From: CAZYSK01 sp964649415
GTDB lineage: Bacteria; Chloroflexota; Anaerolineae; B4-G1
NCBI GenBank assembly: GCA_964649415.1
Contig: CAZYSK010000134.1
Coordinates: 1 to 12,186, forward strand
DNA: 12,186 bases
Reading direction: 5' to 3'
In this document: in pieces, positions 1 to 6,344 of the stretch
Layout of the letters: each line of letters begins with the position of its first letter
How positions within the stretch are numbered: the first letter of the stretch is position 1
The notes under the pieces: model-generated
What the model was told of the DNA's origin: nothing
Database searches by the model: none
What the model saw: the letters and a program-made list of their open reading frames with translations, nothing else
Position numbers and translations under genes: made by a program

Positions 1-90
1 TGGGTTGCGGCTTCGGTCTAGCTGGGTTGCGCTATTCGCTGCGAAAGCCCTTCGCTCCGCATAATCGTGCCGGACGAACTGTGTCTATTC

Positions 91-3000
91 TCACGCTGCC
101 ATCGCGTAGACGCTCCGTCCCGCGCCGTAGTAGCCGTCGTAGATGTGCTGGTAGACGGCAACGCTCTTCTGCTCGCACAGCGTGTCGGTGTAGCACTTGG
201 GCAACTGCCACACCAGTTCCTGGATGGCAAGCTGCACTGCCGCGCGCGACTGCTGCCATTTGCGCCAGTCGAGCACGAGCTTGTGCGCCTTGAGCACGCC
301 CAGCAACTCGCGGGCGATGCGCTTGACCTCGCGCTTCTCCTTGGCTGACAGGTCCGGGCCGGGGCGGGTGAGGACGTCGAAGACGGCCAGTTCCTCCTCG
401 CTCAGGTTCTCGGCGATGTGGCGCTGCTCCTCCTCGTCCAGCCCCTGGGCGAACTCAACTAGCGCCTCGAACAGCTCCTCGACGTTGCGCGATCCGGCGT
501 TGTACTCGTCAATCAGCGCCTGGAACTCGGCCAGGAAGTCCATCCGGCTCCGATTCAGGCGCACTATGCGGCGCAGGCGGGCGTTGATCCTGCCTCGGAG
601 GCGCTCCACCTCGGTGTGCTTGCGCCCCTGCTCGAATCTCCTTCGGAGGGCCTCGAAGTCGATCTGGCTCAGGTCAAGGGGCACACTCCCCTCGGGGATC
701 GCGAATGCCCGGGTGGAGACCGACCGGTCCAATACCGCATCGACCTCACCCATCACGCCGGAGATGTCAACCTCGCGCGCGAGCGCGCGGATCTTGTCTG
801 CCAGGGTCACGAACAGCCGCCTCCAGGGGGCGAACTCGCCGGCGCGTGGGTCGGGCAGGATGGCGCGGAACAGCCGGTCCACGTCCGCCGCCAGATCCAG
901 GTACCGGGTCTTGGTCTCATCGTCCACGACGATGTGCTCCACGGCGTCGTCCATGCGTGCGATGCGCTCGTAGACCCCACAGCCCAGGATAGACTCACCG
1001 TCCACACCCTGGTACGTGCAGAAGACCTGCGCGGCGATGATGGCATCCTGCAGCCGTTCGACCAGCGCGTCCTTATCCTCCACAGGGCGGTCGCCCGCCC
1101 GGATGCCGCCGCCCGCCCCGGTGCCATAGATCGCCAGCGCCCGCTGCAGCTCGCGGAAGATGCCCACGTAGTCCACGATCAGGCCGTTGACCTTGGGCCC
1201 AAAGACGCGGTTGGCCCGGGCGATGGTCTGCATCAGGGTGTGGTTGCGCATAGGCCGGTCGAGGTAGATGGTGGAGCAGGCTGGCGCGTCGAAGCCCGTG
1301 CGCCACATGGCGCAGACGAAGGCCAGCCGGAAGGGATCTTCGGGGTCCTTGAACTTCTCGTCCAGGTCCTCGGTCACCAGCCGCTTGCGGTGGGGCAGGA
1401 TGTCCAACCCATGCTCGGCGAACTTGGCCACCTCCCCCTGCTCCTGGGAGATGACGACGGCCATGTCGGTCCCCTCCATAAAGGCGATCTGCTTCTCCAG
1501 TGCTTCCCGCTCCTCGTCGACCTCGCCGGGAACCCCCCTGGGGGCTGCTTCCGCAGCGGCCAGTTGTGCCTTCAGCGCCTCCAGTTCCCGCTGCCAGTAC
1601 TTACGCACCTTCTTGTACATGCGCACGGTGGTCAGCTTGTCTATGGAGACGAGCATGGCCTTGCCCGGGTAGCCACGTCCTGTGAAGTGGGCCACGACGT
1701 CCTCGGCGATGCGCTCCAGGCGGCCGTCGCGGGTGATGAGGTGATACTGGCGGGCGAACTGGCGCGAGAGTTTCTCCTCCTGGCCGTCGTCCAGCTCGGC
1801 CTCCTCCAGCAGCCGCTCCATGTCGGCGTTGAGGTCCTGGTTGGTCAGCTCCAGCTCGGGGATGCGGTTCTCGTAGTAAAGGGGGACGGTGGCCTGGTCC
1901 TCCACCGACTGGCGGAAGTTGTAGACGCTGACGTAGTCGCCGAACACCCGGCGCGTCTTCTCCTCGCCCACGATCAGCGGCGTGCCGGTGAAGGCGAGAA
2001 AGGCGGCGTTGGGCAGGGCGTGGCGCATGTTCATCGCCAGGACGTCGTACTGGCTGCGGTGGGCCTCGTCGGTCATGACGATGACGTCGTCCCGCTCGGA
2101 GAGATCGGGGTAGCGAGCGCCCCCGCGGGTGCCGAACTTCTGGATCAAGGTGAAGACGTAGCGGTGATCCTCCTGGTTGAGCATGCCCCGCAGGTGCTCG
2201 CCGCTCTGGGCACGGCAGCGCTCCTCCGGCTCCGTGACCACACCGCAGCGGGCGAAGTTTTTGTAGATCTGGTCGTCCAGGTCGATGCGGTCGGTGACGA
2301 TGACGAACGTCCAGTTGCCGCCCAGCTTGCGCAGGACCTTCCGGGAGAAGAAGATCATCGAGAAGCTCTTGCCCGACCCTTGCGTGTGCCAGAAGACGCC
2401 CAGCCGGCCCTGCTTCTCCCGGACGTGCTGCACGGCCTCGAGGGCGCTCTCGACGCCCAGGTACTGGTGGTACTTGGCCACGATCTTGTCCAGGCCCCCC
2501 TGTGTCTCGTGGTACAGGGTGTAGTTCTCCAGGATGTCGAGGAAGCGGGCCGGCGTGCAGGTGCCCCGGACGAGGGTTTCCAGAGAAATGACCCCCTCCT
2601 CGCCCTCGGTGTTGATCTTCTTCCACTGGCTGAAGTGCGCCCAGCCGGCGGTGAGGGTGCCCACGCGGGCGTCGCTGCCGTTGGAGAGCACGAGGAAGCC
2701 GCTATACCAGAAGAGGTGGGGGATGGTGTCTTTGTAGTCGGCCAGGTTCTTGCGGTAGGCGTCCTCGACGCGCTTGTGATGGGCCTTGAGCTCGCCGAAG
2801 AGGAGCGGCAACCCGTTGACGAAGCCCACGAGGTCAGCCCGCCGGGTGTAGACCTCGCCGGTGACCCAGAACTGCTGCACGAGAAGGAAGTCGTCGTTCT
2901 CAGGCGTATCCCAATCCATGGCGTGGACAGTCTCGACCCGCTCCTCGCCTTCAAGGCTGCGGGTGGTGACCTTGACCCCATCTTTGAGCATGCGGTATAT

Positions 3001-3285
3001 CTCGCGGTTGGCCTGGGCGGGCGTCATCGCCGAGCGGTCGCGGGTCAGTTCCTCGACCGCCAGGGCATGCGCCTCGGGGGGCAGATCGGGGTTGAGGCGC
3101 TCCAGCGCCGCCCGCAGGCGGGGGACGAGGACCACCTGCCCGCGATGCTCGCGACCCAGGGTGGCCTCGGGGCCTGTGCCGTGGACCTCGTGGTAGGCGT
3201 TGACGGTCTCCCAGCCCAGGTCGGCGAAGAGGGCCAGGGTGACGGATTCTAGGGCGGCTTCGGCGTCGGGGTTGCGGGTGGTCAC
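91..3285 (-). CDS. hsdR: Type I restriction enzyme, R (HsdR) subunit
   Basis: This is the ATP-dependent translocase and endonuclease subunit of a type I restriction-modification complex, 1064 residues, normal for the family. The N-terminal nuclease domain shows a PD-(D/E)xK pattern with D151 and E165-L-K167. The SF2 motor follows: Walker A TQGSGKS (301-307), DEAH (406-409), TGTP (433-436), a motif V-like WRTGFDAP (661-668) and motif VI QTIARANR (686-693). A helical C-terminal region, probably contacting the methylase core, makes up the rest. The GTG start at 3283-3285 overlaps the hsdS stop as GTGA and is preceded by a strong AGGAGG at 3295-3300, which supports both start and translational coupling. 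All nuclease and motor motifs look intact, so the subunit should be active. It is the last gene of the locus; about 90 bases follow it with no convincing terminator. Confidence 0.96.
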   Translation of the reverse strand: MTTRNPDAEAALESVTLALFADLGWETVNAYHEVHGTGPEATLGREHRGQVVLVPRLRAALERLNPDLPPEAHALAVEELTRDRSAMTPAQANREIYRMLKDGVKVTTRSLEGEERVETVHAMDWDTPENDDFLLVQQFWVTGEVYTRRADLVGFVNGLPLLFGELKAHHKRVEDAYRKNLADYKDTIPHLFWYSGFLVLSNGSDARVGTLTAGWAHFSQWKKINTEGEEGVISLETLVRGTCTPARFLDILENYTLYHETQGGLDKIVAKYHQYLGVESALEAVQHVREKQGRLGVFWHTQGSGKSFSMIFFSRKVLRKLGGNWTFVIVTDRIDLDDQIYKNFARCGVVTEPEERCRAQSGEHLRGMLNQEDHRYVFTLIQKFGTRGGARYPDLSERDDVIVMTDEAHRSQYDVLAMNMRHALPNAAFLAFTGTPLIVGEEKTRRVFGDYVSVYNFRQSVEDQATVPLYYENRIPELELTNQDLNADMERLLEEAELDDGQEEKLSRQFARQYHLITRDGRLERIAEDVVAHFTGRGYPGKAMLVSIDKLTTVRMYKKVRKYWQRELEALKAQLAAAEAAPRGVPGEVDEEREALEKQIAFMEGTDMAVVISQEQGEVAKFAEHGLDILPHRKRLVTEDLDEKFKDPEDPFRLAFVCAMWRTGFDAPACSTIYLDRPMRNHTLMQTIARANRVFGPKVNGLIVDYVGIFRELQRALAIYGTGAGGGIRAGDRPVEDKDALVERLQDAIIAAQVFCTYQGVDGESILGCGVYERIARMDDAVEHIVVDDETKTRYLDLAADVDRLFRAILPDPRAGEFAPWRRLFVTLADKIRALAREVDISGVMGEVDAVLDRSVSTRAFAIPEGSVPLDLSQIDFEALRRRFEQGRKHTEVERLRGRINARLRRIVRLNRSRMDFLAEFQALIDEYNAGSRNVEELFEALVEFAQGLDEEEQRHIAENLSEEELAVFDVLTRPGPDLSAKEKREVKRIARELLGVLKAHKLVLDWRKWQQSRAAVQLAIQELVWQLPKCYTDTLCEQKSVAVYQHIYDGYYGAGRSVYAMAA

Positions 3286-4577
3286 GCGTCCAAACCTCCT
3301 ACGTTGATCTCCAACTCCAACACGTCCACCTCGCCGGAGATGAGGCGGGGTAGGAGGAGGTCGCGGGTGCGGCGGAGAACTTCGTTTCTCTCTGCAAGAC
3401 TACTGATGTTACGAAACATAGGCTGCACTTGGGCGACAAAATGCTCAAGAGTTGCTTGATCGGGATGGGCTATCATGAATTCATCGAAGCAAGCAACTTG
3501 AACTCGCTGCCTACCTGTTGCACCAGTCATGCTCTTGATAGCTAGGTCTCGGAGTTCGTCAGACCTCGCCATTAGACAAACATGTTCTGGCGAGAGTGTC
3601 TTCGATCTCAAGACAATGAACTCAGTAGAGCCCAAAGCAACAGCATCGTCAGATTCAAGGAACTGAACAAACCCCGTTTTGCCATTCTCAAGGCAGGGTG
3701 TTATTCGAGCAAAGAGAGTGTCATTGTTCTTGAACTTGGAGCCACTGTTTCCTACTCTGCTTTCGATACGTTGGATTAGCATCGACGTCTTGGAAAGGCT
3801 TTTCATCGGCACATAGGGCTTCTCGCCTTCCTTGGGCACCTTCATCCGCGGGTTCACCTCAACGGCATCGGTGACTTTCACCACCTCCCACCCCTCTGGG
3901 ATCGGCCCCAGCTCCGAATCGACCATCGCCACGTCCTCGTAACCGGGGAAGCGGAAGTGGACGAACCATTCGCGGTACAGCAGACGCGTCATCTCCTCCA
4001 GCGCGGCGATGCGGCGGGTGTTGTTCTCGATCAGGTCGTCGTAGGTGGAGAGGATGGCGGCGATTTTGCGTTGGGTGGGGAGAGGGGGAAGTCGCACCGA
4101 GAAGTGCCTTAGGATGTCAAGGTTAATGTGCGGCACCCCTGATGAGATGGCGAGGTTCTCAATACTCTGTAAAGTCTCAGGCGCACGGAAATAGTAGTAT
4201 AGGAATTGGGAATCTGCTTTGGCTTCATCAACTGTGAGTTTCATTTGGCTCTGAGAGATCACAAACCGATCATACCCGCAGCCCCTCGGAATAATGCCGA
4301 CCTGTCCCAGAGTGCCTCGTTGAGTGAAGATCAAGTCCCCGGGGTGTGCGTTGTTTGGAAGTAGCTCGTCCGCTTTCTCCTCAGAGACATATACAAAACC
4401 CTCAAGGCTAAAGCGAGCGTCTCCGCTGAGGTTTGCACCTCGAATGACCGGTATCCCCGTTGGGGTGTAATCACGACAAACCAACTTCGACCCAAAGGGG
4501 CCACCATTAAGCGCGTACTTCTCTGGTGCTTGCAGTTCTTTCAGAAGAAATGTAGGCCAATCAATTGTGCTACTCAC
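3282..4577 (-). CDS. hsdS: Type I restriction system specificity (HsdS) subunit
   Basis: This subunit recognises the DNA target for the HsdM/HsdR complex; it has 431 residues. It has two target-recognition halves (roughly residues 15-160 and 255-395), each followed by a conserved helical spacer. The first ends in LPPLPTQRKIAAIL and the second in LLLPRLISGEVDV. The central linker contains a second-half boundary motif, GPIPEGWEV (224-232). Base composition is visibly lower in GC in both recognition domains than in the linker or neighbouring genes, as expected when recognition domains are exchanged horizontally. The GTG start (4575-4577) overlaps the stop of an hsdM-tail remnant as GTGA, with a GGAG at 4586-4589 inside that remnant. 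The 3' end overlaps hsdR by the same GTGA arrangement. The target sequence cannot be predicted from the protein alone. Confidence 0.95.
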   Translation of the reverse strand: MSSTIDWPTFLLKELQAPEKYALNGGPFGSKLVCRDYTPTGIPVIRGANLSGDARFSLEGFVYVSEEKADELLPNNAHPGDLIFTQRGTLGQVGIIPRGCGYDRFVISQSQMKLTVDEAKADSQFLYYYFRAPETLQSIENLAISSGVPHINLDILRHFSVRLPPLPTQRKIAAILSTYDDLIENNTRRIAALEEMTRLLYREWFVHFRFPGYEDVAMVDSELGPIPEGWEVVKVTDAVEVNPRMKVPKEGEKPYVPMKSLSKTSMLIQRIESRVGNSGSKFKNNDTLFARITPCLENGKTGFVQFLESDDAVALGSTEFIVLRSKTLSPEHVCLMARSDELRDLAIKSMTGATGRQRVQVACFDEFMIAHPDQATLEHFVAQVQPMFRNISSLAERNEVLRRTRDLLLPRLISGEVDVLELEINVGGLDA

Positions 4578-4645
4578 AAAGCCTGCTCCAATAACCTTGC
4601 CACATTCTCCGCGATCCGCTCCTCCAACGCGCGCGCCTCGGTGTT
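4574..4645 (-). pseudogene. Remnant of an hsdM 3' end joined to hsdS
   Basis: This stretch encodes 23 residues and a stop. It contains ALEERIAENVARLLEQAL and is closely similar to the C-terminus of the intact HsdM (ELEERIAENVMQLLESL); about 17 of 22 aligned positions match. The TGA at 4574-4576 overlaps the hsdS GTG start, the usual junction of a coupled hsdM-hsdS pair. Upstream of the remnant the reading frame runs straight into palindromic repeats, so no methylase can be made from it. It still supplies the ribosome-binding GGAG for hsdS, which may explain why it is less decayed than the other copies. The DNA differs at many sites from the intact hsdM end, so it is not a recent duplicate. 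Confidence 0.8.
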
Positions 4646-4664
4646 GTGCACGTGCGCGCCGGAG

Positions 4665-4790
4665 CCGCCGGGTGATGAATTCACCCGGCTACGGAGCAAC
4701 GCCCGATCAATCGGGCTTCCGTCCCGGCACCTGGACCAGCCCCGTTCACGGGGCGTCGCTCCGTAGCCGGGGCACTTTATGCCCCGGCGG
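4665..4790. repeat. BIME-like unit 1: inverted pair of GTAG-hairpins
   Basis: The left hairpin (4665-4692) is read on the minus strand: GTAG, arm CCGGGTGA, loop ATTCA, arm TCACCCGG, then CGG. The right hairpin (4763-4790) is read on the plus strand: GTAG, arm CCGGGGCA, loop CTTTA, arm TGCCCCGG, then CGG. The two GTAG ends face each other across a 70-nt core containing both inner palindromes. Both stems pair perfectly over 9 bp when the G of GTAG is included. Confidence 0.88.
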
Positions 4791-4802
4791 ACGTTGCTGC
4801 CG

Positions 4803-4848
4803 CGCCACATCGGCCCGATCCGCTCCCCAGTTCGCGCGCCTCGGCGTT
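4803..4848 (-). pseudogene. Decayed copy of an hsdM 3' end between repeat units
   Basis: On the minus strand this segment reads NAEAREL, identical to residues just before the C-terminal helix of the intact HsdM. A one-base loss then moves the match to another frame (ERI, then a diverged end). The DNA also aligns with the remnant next to hsdS. It is non-coding now and part of the repeated unit. Confidence 0.6.
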
Positions 4849-4867
4849 GTGCACGTGCGCGCCGGAG

Positions 4868-4921
4868 CCGCCGGGTGATGAATTCACCCGGCTACGGAGC
4901 AACGCCCGATCAATCGGGCTT
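4868..4921. repeat. BIME-like unit 2, left part, cut by assembly gap
   Basis: A minus-strand GTAG-hairpin (4868-4895; arm CCGGGTGA, loop ATTCA) is followed by the GCCCGAT-CA-ATCGGGC palindrome (4904-4919). The sequence then runs into N. Its last 49 bases (4873-4921) are identical to the first 49 bases after the gap. Confidence 0.85.
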
Positions 4922-5021
4922 NNNNNNNNNNNNNNNNNNNNNNNNNNNNNNNNNNNNNNNNNNNNNNNNNNNNNNNNNNNNNNNNNNNNNNNNNNNNNNN
5001 NNNNNNNNNNNNNNNNNNNNN
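4922..5021. other. Assembly gap of 100 N
   Basis: Exactly 100 undetermined bases, a common placeholder length. The flanking contig ends share a terminal 49-nt identity, so the gap may have no real length or may hide further repeat units. Nothing can be said about its contents. Confidence 0.98.
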
Positions 5022-5142
5022 GGGTGATGAATTCACCCGGCTACGGAGCAACGCCCGATCAATCGGGCTTCCGCCCCGGCACCCGGTCCAGCCCCGTTCA
5101 CGGGGCGTCGTTTCGTAGCCGGGGCACTTCATGCCCCGGCGG
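5022..5142. repeat. BIME-like unit after the gap
   Basis: A minus-strand GTAG-hairpin truncated by the gap (5022-5044) is followed by both inner palindromes (5053-5068, 5091-5106). A plus-strand GTAG-hairpin closes the unit (5115-5142; arm CCGGGGCA, loop CTTCA, arm TGCCCCGG). The loop of the last hairpin contains the tnpA stop codon (5129-5131). The core is again 70 nt. Confidence 0.85.
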
Positions 5143-5650
5143 GGTCGGCTTCATCCACCAACGCCATCAACTCTGCCCGCCAAACGTCCATATCCGGTGC
5201 ATAGGACGCCGTGCTTTCTCTCACCAATCGCGGCCCGACGTTCTCGGAACTTGCACGCTCCAGGATGGGAATGGTGGTGCGTTGTGCATGATGCTCCTTC
5301 TGGTGTTCCACGTAGGCTATGTAGTTGGGCAGACGCTTGGCATCGAAAGAGAATGCACCATACTCATCTTGCCACTCGAATCTCACGCTGCTAATGCCTG
5401 ACTTGTTGATCTTGGTCGAGGCAACGCCCTTGATTTGCCCGACAAACTTGGCCACCGAGATCGCAGGAGGAACGGATACAACCATATGCACGTGATCCTC
5501 AATACCGTCGATGGCATAGACGACACCACGTAGGCCGACAGCCTTGCTGACCAAATAGCCGTGGACATGGTCCTCAATCGTGCGTGTCAGCAAAGGCTGC
5601 CGATTCTTGGTTGACCAGATCAGATGATAGAACAGTTGCCAATATGGCAT
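5129..5650 (-). CDS. tnpA: IS200/RAYT-like Y1 transposase TnpA
   Basis: This is a single-strand DNA transposase of the HUH/Y1 class, 173 residues. The HUH metal-binding motif is HVH at 53-55 (EDHVHMVV). The catalytic tyrosine is probably Y113, followed four residues later by Q117 in YVEHQ, the spacing known for IS200/IS605 TnpA. The start ATG at 5648-5650 has AAGGGG six bases upstream (5657-5662). The protein is some 30-40 residues longer than a minimal IS200 TnpA. Its last codons and stop lie inside the GTAG-hairpin at 5115-5142, so repeat and gene are physically merged. No tnpB is visible. Flanking GTAG-hairpins in opposite orientations resemble a REP-associated transposase (RAYT) arrangement, although the Y-x3-Q signature is closer to IS200. 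The reading frame is intact and the enzyme may be active. Whether it mobilises the hairpins is inference. Confidence 0.9.
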   Translation of the reverse strand: MPYWQLFYHLIWSTKNRQPLLTRTIEDHVHGYLVSKAVGLRGVVYAIDGIEDHVHMVVSVPPAISVAKFVGQIKGVASTKINKSGISSVRFEWQDEYGAFSFDAKRLPNYIAYVEHQKEHHAQRTTIPILERASSENVGPRLVRESTASYAPDMDVWRAELMALVDEADPAGA

Positions 5651-5671
5651 CGTTTGCCCCTTGTATCAAGC

Positions 5672-5699
5672 TCCCGCACGGGCTTCATGCCCCGGCGGC
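5672..5699. repeat. Chimeric half-hairpin at the tnpA 5' side
   Basis: The left half (CCCGCACGGGC) matches the start of the CACGGGCA-type hairpin. The right half (TTCATGCCCCGGCGG) matches the end of the CCGGGGCA-type hairpin. Only about 4 bp of stem remain. It looks like a recombination or excision scar marking the upstream edge of the transposase segment. Confidence 0.6.
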
Positions 5700-5710
5700 C
5701 TCGTCCCAGC

Positions 5711-5841
5711 GCCCGCACGGGCATAAAGTGCCCGTGCGGGCTACCTGGCTGCGCCCGATCAATCGGGCTTTTCACCAACGCCCGATCCAGCCCCGTTCAC
5801 GGGGCGCCGCTCCGTAGCCGGGGCACTTTATGCCCCAGCGG
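5711..5841. repeat. BIME-like unit upstream of tnpA
   Basis: The minus-strand hairpin (5711-5744) has an extended, perfect 13-bp stem around the loop CTTTA. The plus-strand hairpin (5814-5841; arm CCGGGGCA) has one mismatch. Inner palindromes lie at 5753-5768 and 5790-5805. The core is 69 nt. Confidence 0.85.
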
Positions 5842-5850
5842 CCTCGTCCT

Positions 5851-5887
5851 CACAATCCGCCCCCTCCAACACGCGCGCCCCGGCGTC
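5851..5887 (-). pseudogene. Decayed hsdM-tail copy in repeat spacer
   Basis: On the minus strand the spacer reads GARVLEG in the register of EARALEE of the hsdM-tail remnant beside hsdS. The DNA aligns with few gaps to 4607-4645. It has no start, no intact frame and no function as protein. Confidence 0.45.
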
Positions 5888-5892
5888 GTGCA

Positions 5893-6018
5893 CCCGCACG
5901 GGCATAAAGTGCCCGTGCTACAAAGCAACGCCCGATCAATCGGGCTTTCCGCCAACGCCCGGTACAGCCCCGGTCACGGGGCGCCGCTCCGTAGCCGGGG
6001 CACTTCATGCCCTGGCGG
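5893..6018. repeat. BIME-like unit, CACGGGCA/CCGGGGCA pair
   Basis: The minus-strand hairpin (5894-5921) reads GTAG, arm CACGGGCA, loop CTTTA, arm TGCCCGTG, CGG. The plus-strand hairpin (5991-6018) has loop CTTCA and one C-to-T change giving a wobble pair. The core is 69 nt with palindromes at 5930-5945 and 5967-5982. Confidence 0.85.
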
Positions 6019-6043
6019 CCCCATGCCCCAGCGGCCTCGTCCT

Positions 6044-6080
6044 CACAATCCGCCCCTTCCAACACGCGCGCCCCGGTGTG
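6044..6080 (-). pseudogene. Decayed hsdM-tail copy in repeat spacer
   Basis: This is a further copy of the spacer similar to the hsdM 3' end (minus-strand reading GARVLEG). It is identical to the copy 193 nt to the right, as part of the tandem duplication. Confidence 0.42.
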
Positions 6081-6085
6081 GTGCG

Positions 6086-6211
6086 CCCGCACGGGCATAA
6101 AGTGCCCGTGCTACCTAGCTGCACCCGATCAATCGGGCTTTCCGCCGACGCCCGGTACAGCCCCGGTCACGGGGCGCCGTTCCGTAGCCGGGGCACTTCA
6201 TGCCCTGGCGG
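6086..6211. repeat. BIME-like unit, second 193-nt tandem copy
   Basis: The minus-strand hairpin (6087-6114) and plus-strand hairpin (6184-6211) enclose a 69-nt core with palindromes at 6124-6137 and 6160-6175. An additional half-hairpin (ATGCCCCAGCGG, 6022-6033, repeated at 6215-6226) lies beyond each right-hand hairpin in this part of the array. Confidence 0.85.
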
Positions 6212-6236
6212 CCCCATGCCCCAGCGGCCTCGTCCT

Positions 6237-6273
6237 CACAATCCGCCCCTTCCAACACGCGCGCCCCGGTGTG
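6237..6273 (-). pseudogene. Decayed hsdM-tail copy in repeat spacer
   Basis: This is the last spacer similar to the hsdM 3' end before the pRiA4b-like gene. It is an exact copy of the one 193 nt to the left. Confidence 0.42.
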
Positions 6274-6278
6274 GTGCG

Positions 6279-6331
6279 CCCGCACGGGCATAAAGTGCCC
6301 GTGCTACAAAGCAACGTCCGATCAATCGGGC
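6279..6331. repeat. Truncated BIME-like unit at array edge
   Basis: A minus-strand GTAG-hairpin (6280-6307; arm CACGGGCA) and one inner palindrome (6316-6331, with a wobble) are present. The rest of the core and the right-hand hairpin are missing, because the array ends against the stop of the next gene. Confidence 0.82.
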
Positions 6332-6344
6332 TTTCCGCCAACGC

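Larger units (their letters stand above)
4646..5142. repeat. Left arm of GTAG-hairpin (REP/BIME-like) array
   Basis: No gene other than the 3' end of tnpA is supported here. The stretch holds head-to-head pairs of GTAG-hairpins, each pair enclosing a core of about 70 nt with two further palindromes: GCCCGAT-CA-ATCGGGC (4701-4716, 4904-4919, 5053-5068) and GCCCCGT-TC-ACGGGGC (4739-4754, 5091-5106). The distance between equivalent left-hand hairpins is 203 nt (4665 to 4868). A decayed hsdM tail lies between the units. The array is interrupted by 100 N. Confidence 0.85.
5671..6344. repeat. Right arm of GTAG-hairpin (REP/BIME-like) array
   Basis: No gene is supported in this stretch. It contains three complete head-to-head hairpin pairs and one truncated one, separated by decayed hsdM-tail segments. 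The two rightmost repeats have a period of 193 nt (hairpins at 5893, 6086 and 6279), and about 98 nt are identical between 6017-6114 and 6210-6307. The cores are 69 nt. The array stops within a core at about 6344, directly against the stop codon of the pRiA4b-like gene. Short translatable stretches across it merely read through palindromes. Confidence 0.85.

Noticed and set aside
41..55. Hairpin GCGAA-AGCCC-TTCGC downstream of hsdR as terminator
   Set aside because: The stem is only 5 bp, with no T-run on the minus strand. It is too weak to call.
616..3252. Long plus-strand open frame opposite hsdR
   Set aside because: It is a shadow of the GC-rich hsdR codons. The protein is low-complexity (Val/Leu/Gly/Asp/His), with no recognisable domain. 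The same applies to plus-strand frames opposite hsdM (7217-8560) and the GH13 gene (10792-12147).
4665..6344. CRISPR array
   Set aside because: The repeated parts are palindromic and 28-130 nt, the intervals are themselves repeated and not unique spacers, and no cas gene is present.
4646..6344. tnpB or omega-RNA partner of an IS605-type element
   Set aside because: No TnpB-like RuvC or zinc-finger coding sequence exists in either repeat arm; the element is transposase-only.
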